DNA of 64,000 bases from Telopea speciosissima. Taxonomy: Eukaryota > Streptophyta > Magnoliopsida > Proteales > Proteaceae. The DNA is taken from assembly GCF_018873765.1 (NCBI RefSeq), contig NC_057917.1, positions 57,160,464-57,224,463 on the forward strand. Direction: 5' to 3'. The notes beneath the pieces are model-generated. The model was not told where the DNA came from, made no database searches, and saw only the letters and a program-made list of their open reading frames with translations. The position numbers and the translations under genes are program-made. Within the stretch, counting starts at the first letter, position 1. Each line of letters opens with the position of its first letter. Shown one piece after another: positions 56,401-64,000 of the stretch.

Positions 56401-56867
56401 AAGATTATTCCCGCCTTCTAATATGAATGAGAAATAGCATTGTGGTTCCGATTTATAGAGGCATAAATCTAATGAGTGATACTATGAAACTATAGGAGAT
56501 AGTTATTGAAAATCACCTGAGACAAGAATATACTATTACGGAGAACTAATTTGGTTTTATGCCAGGAAGATCCACGACAAAAGCTATTTACTTAGGAGAC
56601 TCGTGAAAAGATTTAGAGATTGCAAGAAGGATCTCCATATGGTCTTTATTGACCTAGAATAAACAAATGACAGAGACCCTAAAGAGTTAATCTAGCAAGT
56701 ATTAGAGAGGAGGAATGTTTAAAGTAAATATGTGGACATAGTTAAAGGTATCCATGCGTACAATCTCGATTCCCCCCCCCCCCTTTACAAATTAGAAATT
56801 AGATAAAATAACAGCCTAACAAAATAGAAACTTCTACCCTCTTGCTATCGAAACAGAATAAATCAAA

Positions 56868-57050
56868 GGGAGAAAGAACGCCACCCGGTCGCACCAGACA
56901 CGCTGCCTTTGCACCCTGACAGGGGTGCACGAAATGACCGCCGCACCCCTGGTCATTTCCAGGGTTCCAAGGGGGTGCGGCGGTAATTTAGTGCGCCCCT
57001 GTGTCACAGCACAGGGGCATCATACACAACCGGGTGGCATTCTCTTTCCC
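56868..57050. mobile_element. Foldback MITE-like hairpin, 183 bp
   Basis: Outer arms GAACGCCACCCGGT / ACCGGGTGGCATTC and inner arms CCGCCGCACCCC / GGGGGTGCGGCGG plus CACCCTGACAGGGGTG-type hairpins allow most of this GC-rich segment to pair. It sits inside the DNA that interrupts the RTE relic. No coding capacity. Confidence 0.7.
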
Positions 57051-57057
57051 AAAATCA

Positions 57058-57207
57058 AATTAGAAACTATAATAATAGAAACTTATCCAAGTAGAAAGTA
57101 GTTAGTGTCTGAGAAAATCTCAGAAATCCTCCTCAAATTAAAACTATAAAAATAGAAACTTATCCAATTAGAAAGTAGTTAGTGTCTGAGAAAATCTCAG
57201 CAATCCT
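57058..57207. repeat. Tandem duplication of about 74 bp
   Basis: Two direct copies contain ATAGAAACTTATCCAA, AGAAAGTAGTTAGTGTCTGA and AAAATCTCAGMAATCCTCCT. They are almost identical, so the duplication is recent. Confidence 0.85.
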
Positions 57208-58385
57208 CCTCCAAGCCAGCTGTCCAAGTGGGCCCCAAGAATGTCTCTCAAAAGCCTTCTACAAAGCTTAGCAAAACCTCCATGCATAGTCCAAGCTGGG
57301 CCCCATGAAATCTGAAAAGAATCTCTCCCTTTAAACTGTTGATCGATGGATACTTTGGGGCAGAACCTAGTTGGATCTATGGGCCTAATTAACCCCATCA
57401 CATAAGCTTATATGGGCCTGAACATGGCCTAAACCAATGGCCAGATTAGACTGAAAATATCTTGGCCCATGTGAATTAAATAAGGACCTTTTGGCCCATC
57501 CCTATAATGCTATCACCTTATTTATTGGCACTTATCCTGGATTATTTAACCAGAGACACTCAAGATGAGGTTCGTTGGTTTATGATTTTTTTTCTGATGA
57601 TATTGTTTTGATGGATGAGACAAAAATATGGATTAAAGCCAAGTTGGAGTTATGGAGATCAACTTGGGATTCAAAAGATTTTAAGATGAGTAGAACAAAG
57701 GCGGAGTATATGATTTGTAATTTTAGTTACACTAGGACGGATAATGATGTGGTGAAAATTTAAGAGAGAGAAATTCCGCGAAGTGATTATTTTAGGTATC
57801 TGGGCTCAATCATCAATAAAGAAAGTGATATAAATGATGATGTTTCGCAGAGAATTAAAATAAGATGAATGAAGTGGAGAGGTGTATCTGGAGTGTTGTA
57901 TGATTGGCATATTCCTTTAAAACTTAAAAGGAAAATTTTATGGGACAATCATATACCGGCTGTGATGTATGGTGCAGAATGTTGGGTAGTTAAGAAGCAT
58001 CATATAGATAAACTCAATGTAGCTGAGATGTGGATGTTGAGATGGATGTGTGGCAAAACTAGGAAGGATAAAGTAAGGAATGATCATATTAGAGCTGATT
58101 TGGTAGTAGCTCCGATACACGATAAACTACGAGAAAGTCATTTGAGGTGGCATGGCCTTTAGATGCTCCAGTACGGAGGAATGATTCGATTCAGATTGAA
58201 GGAGGTAAAAAAGCCAAGGGCAGACCTAAAATGACTCTAGGAGAAAAGGTGAGGAAAGACATGCATAACTTAAGCTTTGTATCAAGTATGACCTCAAACA
58301 GAGCTGATTGGAGGGTAAGGATCCATGTAGCTGATCCCATTTAGTTGGGATAAGGCTGAGTTGTCGTTATTGTTGTTATAGTCTT

Positions 58386-59330
58386 CTGTTATCCTCATGA
58401 CGTCAGAAGAATTCTTGTGAAAACACCTGTAAAACTCTGTGACAAGGTAGTTTTGCTCCTCTTCTCCAATCCCTGTCTGAGCTCCTCTTGTACCTCCCAT
58501 TCTTACCGAGCTAAGAGAGTTTAAAAAAAGAAGAAGAAAGGTAGCTTCTAGCTTCTGGCTTTCTGCAGATGTGATTTTCATTTTTCACCCAACCTCTACT
58601 CCTCTATTTTGTTCACAAATTTTAGCTGACTAGGCCAAAGAATGGAAACAGAAACCAGTGTTGAGTTTCGCCTTTCTCCTGCAAGAAACGCTTCTTTTGG
58701 TCATGACTACAAACAACAGTTGCCTGTGAGAGTAGAAAAAAACTCTCACGGACGCTCCGAGTTGCCCCACCAATGCAGGTGGTGAGGTGGAGATTCATCC
58801 CAACATCTGAACCATAGGGAAAGGCAACCATAGTTAACAGAGCAGGACTGAAGGAAGCAGCAGCGGCAGCAGAAGACCAATAAGGATGTCTTGCCAATAG
58901 AAGCGGAAGTAGCTGAGCTTTTGTTTCTTAAGCCCCAGTGCTCCAATTCAGGTTTCAAAATAAATTGATGCCTTTTGACACATTCAAGAAAATGTTTCAC
59001 AGAGCAGGACTGGTTAAGGTTGAGCAATAAATGAAGTGGGTCATGTATCGCCAAAACCCACCATGCTGCTGTCCATATACTTTAAAATCTGTTAAGTTGT
59101 GCAAAGAAAGGAAAAAAGCATTCTTAAAACAGCATTGCCAAAGGTACTTACGTGATAACGGTTGAGGCTAGAAACTTGCTCGGGTACAGCATATTGTTCA
59201 ACAGTATGGATCTTTAAGACTTCAACTATATCTAAAACTGATGGGAGCCATTATATTCTCTAAAAGCCCTAGGCAGTAATTTTGTTGATTTTCTTCGTCA
59301 ATCATTTCATTGTCCTCTCACTGTAGGATT
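58386..59330. other. Unassigned stretch
   Basis: Minus-strand frames of 91 and 102 codons overlap around 58622-59054 but match nothing I recognise and overlap each other in different frames. I do not call a gene here. Confidence 0.4.
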
Positions 59331-59334
59331 GAGT

Positions 59335-61095
59335 GGCAGCGGAGCTGATTTGGGATAGCGGAACATATTTACCATTCAATAATTATTAGCCCAATTAAAC
59401 ATTGAGTCCAAACAAAGATAAACTTCCTAATGGAAGCTATGAAACTAGTTAGAACTCAACAGCCATTCAATATAATATAAGGGAATAAATAAGAGCTAGA
59501 GAGAAAGAGAGACACAAGCATTTATAGTAGTTCGGTAACCTTGCCTACATCCACTCCAAGAAGTTCCTCACTCCCTGCATATCCACTATCTCAATTGCTT
59601 TACCCGATAGCAATGAAAACCTTACAAGGTAGTTTTCTTATGGCTGACTACACAACCAATTGTTTTGCGGGCTCACAACAAACCCAATAGTTTTTCAGGT
59701 TCACCATCAAACCTGGTGTTTCTCTCCAGTTCACACCTAATCTTAACAAACTCCATTAAAGGAGGTGTTGAGTTTTTCAACTCAACCATGCACAGCCTCT
59801 AGAAGGCGGATGTACAAATACATGCTTATTACAAATCCCTCTACGTGGGGAGAAAATAAGTTAAAGTACAAATCAAATACCTCCTTAAGGTGGATATTCA
59901 AAATGAATGCACAAACATTTTACCTCTTGAAGTTGGATCTTCCATTAAAGCTCACATGGCTTGGTTCTTCTCCTCAAGATCCCTTGCTTAATTTCTCCAA
60001 GTTGGCTCATGGGTGTTCTTGAGATCCTCCAAGCTTGACCCTCATCTGTCTTTCAAAATATCACCCAAAGGGTGTTCCAAAGACTGTTCAAAAGACTTGT
60101 TGAATCATGAAGGGCTCATAAATGATTCACATTTACAGCAAAAAAGGAGCCCTAAAATGTGGCCTAAAAATTAGCTCCAATGGGTTGACTGCTAATTCAG
60201 ATGCTTTTAAAACAGCGTTTGATTTGGCGTCTGTGGCTCATTTGATTGATTTGTAAACCGGGTGCTTCAGCTTTATACTTGGGATTTGGAGAAGCCATCT
60301 AAGCCGGGCCACCGCCCGAAATTTGCCCATCCGGTCAGAGTATCGATCCAACTGATACTTTGTCCGGTTCCTAGTGATTGTTGCACAGTGAATCTTTTAA
60401 TAGCCGTTATCAGAACCTGTTGGACACCGGCGTGCCGTTTCTTCGTCTAGTGTCAGTCCGGTTACTGAGTTCATGCCGATTGCTTAGTCCGGTTGAGACT
60501 GAACACTCTCGGGTGCCTCCAACCAATTGATCTGGTCGAACTGGTTGCTAAGGCCAACCGATTGGATGAACAAATTTTCGGCAAAGCAAGGGGATTTTAG
60601 TCCTGGTTTTTTGACAAAATATTCTCCAAGTATTTTTTCAATTCAAAACCCTACTTTAAGTTCATTCCCCGCCAAAGGTTATTTTACCAAAAAGTCCAAG
60701 TAAGGGTATACCAGTTGTTTTAGCCTTAGGTCTTTTTGATATGGGAAAATCTCTAATACCCTAAGTATGAGAACCACCTTACATACACTTAGGATTACGG
60801 AAATGAAACACAAGTTACAGTACATAATCCTAAGTTCTAGAGAGTTATCCATTTGGTGAAGTCACTTTGGTGTGTATCCACTTGAAGCTCTTGACCCTCA
60901 GTTTGTGATTTTGACGATCTCCAACTCGGATAGACTTACATAAGGCTCTTGACCTGCATTGAAGATGTCACTTGCTGCCGCATATGGGAAGGCCAAGCTC
61001 ATTAGAAACATGACCAACCAAGGAACCAACACAACACAAACTATCTAGCACACTATGAGAGAGAGATTAAATATACCACTAAAAATAAGCTTTTT
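59335..61095. repeat. LTR-like dispersed repeat, unresolved
   Basis: From TGTAGGATTGAGTGGCAGCGG onward the text is of retroelement-leader/LTR type: TATAGTAGTTCGGTAACCTTGCC and a series of priming-like direct words, then CCAACCGATTGG-type palindromes near 60510-60560 like those near 34350 in the solo LTR of MenB intron 5. No terminal repeat pair or target duplication was found. Probably a degraded fossil; family unknown. Confidence 0.3.
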
Positions 61096-61106
61096 CACCT
61101 TTGAAC

Positions 61107-62158
61107 CAAGGTTCTAAAACTCGGGTTTCGACTAGGTTTTGACCATCCAGAAGCCGAGTTCGTCTCGATTTCGACCATATGTCCATATCTCAGTCGAAAC
61201 TTGGGACTTTATAGTTTCTCCAAGCTAACTTGAACCTTGGTTTCGAGGCCCAGAAGTTTTTTTTTTTGCCCTGATTCTTGTTGTGCCGCCTATTTTTGAC
61301 ATTTTAAACCCAATCCATGCATTAGTTTCACATAAAGAACACTAAAAACATTACTTGTGGTTTTGATCCAAGTTTGATATTGTATATTGTTCTTGGATAT
61401 GGTATCGAATAAGGTTTGACCAGAACGTAACTCCTTTAATATAAATCAGATTTAAGCAATCTTGGATTTGTTAGAAAGCTTTGTTTAAAAAAAAGCTTTC
61501 TAACAAATCCAAGATTGCTTAAATCTGATTTATATTGAAGGAGTTATGTACCGGTCAAACTTAATTTGGTATGCGCGAATGCTGTCAAAATCGCTCTGAA
61601 TGAAAATATTTTTGTGGACATCAAAACAAATGAATATTTTACGGCACTTTTTGGTTTTTAGCAATGTTTTACCATATTAAGATTTATGGAATTTTTAGTT
61701 TTGAGAAAAAACCCTAGCATTAGAAAGTTGAAAATTGCACCTACCGTCGAAAATCCAGTTTTTGTTCTTGAACTGGGGGGTTGACTTTTTTTCCTGTTGG
61801 AATTTTATTTTTTAACTATTTTTATTGGATTCAAATAGGGGGTATTTGTTTATTTACGAATAATATCTTAAGTAAATGTTTTACAAAAACATTTACTTAA
61901 ATGATATTAGTGTCTGGCCTGGTTCTGGCCTGGTTTCTAGCAATAGAGCATAAATATATGTCTGTCCTAGTTTCGAGCGAAGTTTCCCCAAATTTCAATG
62001 GACATAAGTGTCGAAACTACCAAAATATGGTCGGAACCAATCGAAACCCGGTTGAATCTAGGGTTTTTCTAAAGTCCCCCTTCAACTAGTCTCGGAAACT
62101 TGCGAAACCGAGTTAACTAGGTGGTTTCGACAGGTTTCGGTCAAGTTTTTCTTCCATG
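61107..62158. mobile_element. hAT-like nonautonomous element E3 (inverted relative of E1)
   Basis: It is nearly full-length identical in content to E1 (40591-41603) but inverted. Plus-strand ends are CAAGGTTCTAAAACTCGG and CAAGTTTTTCTTCCATG. The 8-bp target duplication CTTTGAAC is perfect (61099-61106 and 62159-62166). The core palindrome lies at about 61411-61562 with arms of about 65 bp. No transposase. Two copies with different target duplications define the family boundaries well. Confidence 0.9.
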
Positions 62159-62254
62159 CTTTGAACACAATTAAGGAATCACCAAAACCATTCATAGACG
62201 TGTAATGTCTCAACGCTCACAACATAGACCCTTTTTGTCTGGCTAAAGATCTTC

Positions 62255-62420
62255 TAGGATAAAAAAGGGCATATTGCATGAGGCTCCCCCGACTGTGGAG
62301 TCTGGAGGTAATGTACCAAGCCTTACCCCTGCTTTTCGGAGAGGCTGTTTCTCGACTCAAACCCTCAACTACTTGGTCGCAATGGAACAACCTTACCATT
62401 GCACCAAGGTCTGCCCTCTT
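62255..62420 (-). mobile_element. Au-like SINE, minus strand
   Basis: The reverse complement reads TGCAATGGTAAGG (A-box region), GAGGGTTTGAGTC (B-box region), AACAGCCTCTCCG, AAGCAGGGGTAAGGCTTGG and CGGGGGAGCCTCATGCA, the Au-type body, ending in an A/T-rich tail. It is more diverged than the copy at 15655. Target duplication not certain. Confidence 0.8.
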
Positions 62421-62700
62421 TAATGGCCTTTTAAGATAGCATATTTAATTATTTGGATCACTCGTGATAAAAGTTGGAAATGGAAGTCTATATTGTGGTG
62501 ATCATATCTCATTTTTTTTGTAGATTTAACCATGTTCACCACTTCACTTTTGTTCTTCTGAGTGAGATGCTATATCCCACTCATTCTCTGGTCAGGCATG
62601 AATACCATATATCCAGACTGACTGGCTATCTATGGGAATCTCCCATGGTCATTTATTTCAGATGTGGAATTTGTATGACATACTTCTGGTTTGTTCATAT

Positions 62701-63065
62701 CATAGTTGTCAAGGCATTTCCTAGGCAACAAAGCGTTCCTTGAGGACCAAGGCAATCAGTCGCCTTATGTGTCAAGGTACCCAGAACCAAAACTTGATCA
62801 TCTTGCCTTCCATATTTTATAAATTTCAATCATTTCACTTTTCTACATTACATGTTTTTATAGTCTCATGTAATCTCCCTCATGCTCTATATTTTGACCT
62901 TCATAATCCTCCATTGTGTATATATATGCATTTATAAGATGACAATTACCTGAAAAATATGACCTGGAGCCATGACATATGGCACTCACTTTTGGCTTCA
63001 GTGTTGCCTAGGTGTTAAGGCAGCTGGCCATCGCCATTTCTCAGCTTGGCACCAAGGCAACTATG
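62701..63065. mobile_element. hAT-like MITE, 365 bp
   Basis: Left end CATAGTTGTCAAGGC and right end CAAGGCAACTATG are inverted. Subterminal GCCTAGG / AAGGCG-like words are typical of a widespread plant hAT MITE type. Flanking 8-mers GTTCATAT (62693-62700) and GTGTATAT (63066-63073) match at six of eight positions. It lies 150 bp upstream of the eIF2-beta relic exon. Confidence 0.65.
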
Positions 63066-63216
63066 GTGTATATATATATATGTTCTGCACATTATCAGCA
63101 GGTTATTTTTTGTCAGAAGATTTTGCTGGGATGATGCTAATTTCTGAAAAAAAGGGGTACTGTTTTTTTGGTTCTGTCTCTGCAAACCAGGTAGTTAACC
63201 GTGTTTTAATTTGCAG

Positions 63217-63347
63217 AATGCATAGGCAACCAGAGCATGTAATGAATTTCTTTCTGGTTGAAATGGGAACCTGTGGATCAACAAAGATTAGTTGTCAAGG
63301 GAAGATTGCGCCAAAAATTTTTGAGGGGATTCTTCAGCGATATATCA
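63217..63347 (+). pseudogene. eIF2-beta relic, central C-terminal exon
   Basis: A 131-bp exon between TTTGCAG and GTAAGC reads MHRQPEHVMNFFLVEMGTCG, then KIAPKIFEGILQRYIS. It matches the eIF2-beta core (MHRQPEHVMTFLLAEMGTSG...GRFAPKNFEGILRRYIN), the region binding eIF2-gamma just before the zinc-binding domain. Both exon borders fall where the plant gene has them. About four residues of the DGQQRLVVKG loop are lost. The zinc-finger exon is not found in the remaining 650 bp. With the stop in the fragment at 46647 this suggests a dead copy; the rest may lie outside the window. Confidence 0.7.
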
Positions 63348-64000
63348 GTAAGCTCATTTTGTCATCCAGTTTATACGTTCTCATTATTTATTTGAGTGTC
63401 AGATCATGTGCCCTTTTTAACATTTTAGCTAATTCTTGATGCTTTTTACATGTAACTTTTGGTGATGTTCCTTAATAATATGAACATATGCCAGTGTTGA
63501 AATTTACCATGCTCTTTATTTCTATTCTATTCATAAAGGATGTGTTCCAGGATGGTGGAATCCTGGGCTGAGTAGTCATGACTTGACATCTATTGGTCAG
63601 ACTTGGCCCACTTAGGAAAACGTTTAGAGCTCCTCTACAGAGCTATCTACCCAATTGAATAGTGCATTTTGATTTTATTTTGCTTAAGCGGCTTAAGCAT
63701 ATGGAAAAATAGTTTACCAAATAATGAGGTGGTCCAATCACAGCAAGGGGTGTTCTAGGTAGCTTACCTGGTGGTTTTCCTAGCATGATAGCCATGAAAT
63801 ATACGGGGTTTTAATCAGGTATCCTGTACTAACAATTTCTTAGATAGAAAAGCAGAACATTTAGCATTTTTTTAGTAAAAGCAACCAAATTATTAGAAGG
63901 AAAAGGGTAATAATGCAGCATGAAGTACAACAACAACAGAGGCAAAGGCCCGATATCCCAAAAGGACTATTCAAAAGGATAAGAACCCAAATACAAAGAG
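63348..64000. other. Non-coding right edge
   Basis: AT-rich sequence. CAACAACAACAGAGGCAAAGGCC near 63930 may be the tail of another retroposon running out of the window, but too little is seen to call it. Confidence 0.4.

Larger units (their letters stand above)
56400..58385 (+). mobile_element. RTE-type LINE relic, interrupted
   Basis: Reverse-transcriptase motifs of plant RTE LINEs read in order: GINLMSDTMKL near 56460, ENQFGFMPGRSTTKAIYL near 56540, KDLHMVFIDLE near 56640, then after about 775 bp of unrelated DNA (56770-57545) DDIVLMDETKIWIKAKLELW near 57600, KMSRTKAEYM near 57690, YGAECWVVKKHHIDKLNVAE near 57970, and MLRWMCGKTRKDKVRN near 58035. The 3' end has the family signature CCATTTAGTTGGGATAAGGC and a GTT-rich tail (58335-58380). 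There are many stops (for example TAA at 57760) and frame changes. 5' end missing. Confidence 0.85.

Noticed and set aside
58622-59054. Overlapping minus-strand frames of 91 and 102 codons
   Set aside because: Different frames over the same DNA, no known motif, no splice or promoter support.
62972-63439. 155-codon frame as a single gene
   Set aside because: Only the part at 63217-63347 is gene-like (eIF2-beta exon); the rest is the end of a hAT MITE and intron sequence.

Overview
This is a flowering-plant nuclear window. It has long AT-rich introns, plant-type intron-bearing genes, a P-class pentatricopeptide gene, Au-like SINEs, L1 and RTE LINEs, hAT-type nonautonomous transposons, and Ty1/copia and Ty3-type LTR elements. 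The species cannot be named from sequence alone. No rRNA gene, intact tRNA gene, CRISPR array or bacterial-type operon is visible. Most of the window is transposon-derived.

Three genes look intact: (1) a very large GH1/AT-hook nuclear protein at 10391-13818 (+, two exons); (2) a nine-exon peroxisomal-type 1,4-dihydroxy-2-naphthoyl-CoA synthase (MenB/NS, phylloquinone pathway) at 29535-36610 (+); (3) an intronless P-class PPR protein at 43347-44870 (-).

Five gene relics accompany them: a decayed copy of the AT-hook gene (1937-about 3130); a decayed direct-repeat copy of the MenB gene (19023-23347) that has lost exon 2; a PLS-class PPR pseudogene (about 38890-40190, -); exons of eIF2-beta scattered from 45.6 to 63.3 kb; and a possible single acetyltransferase exon near 15.5 kb.

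Layout: 0-3 kb, hAT-like elements and the decayed AT-hook copy. 3-10 kb, foldback MITEs and repeats. 10.3-13.8 kb, intact AT-hook gene. 14-17 kb, mostly non-coding with one SINE. 17.3-18.7 kb, solo LTR with a palindrome-rich U3. 18.8-24.65 kb, duplication unit A (MenB pseudogene). 24.7-29.2 kb, L1 relics, hAT-like repeats and a foldback element. 29.3-37.2 kb, duplication unit B (intact MenB gene, solo LTR in intron 5). 38-42.6 kb, PPR pseudogene and two abutting hAT-like elements. 43.3-45.2 kb, PPR gene facing the start of the eIF2-beta relic. 46.8-55.4 kb, a Ty3-type gag/protease element with a Ty1/copia element nested in its 3' LTR. 56.4-58.4 kb, RTE LINE relic. 59-63 kb, LTR-like repeat, a third large hAT-like element, a SINE and a hAT MITE. 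63.2 kb, eIF2-beta exon.

The host genes have unrelated jobs (chromatin, peroxisomal vitamin K1 synthesis, organelle RNA) and show no sign of working together. The window is most informative as dated genome turnover. The two MenB copies allow insertions to be ordered before or after the duplication, several elements have clear target-site duplications, and two hAT-like elements share one target site. I found no convincing new biochemical system. The least ordinary items are the roughly 1.1-kDa-residue-scale (1097-aa) AT-hook protein, the hairpin-cored hAT-like family and the eIF2-beta gene split across 17.7 kb.
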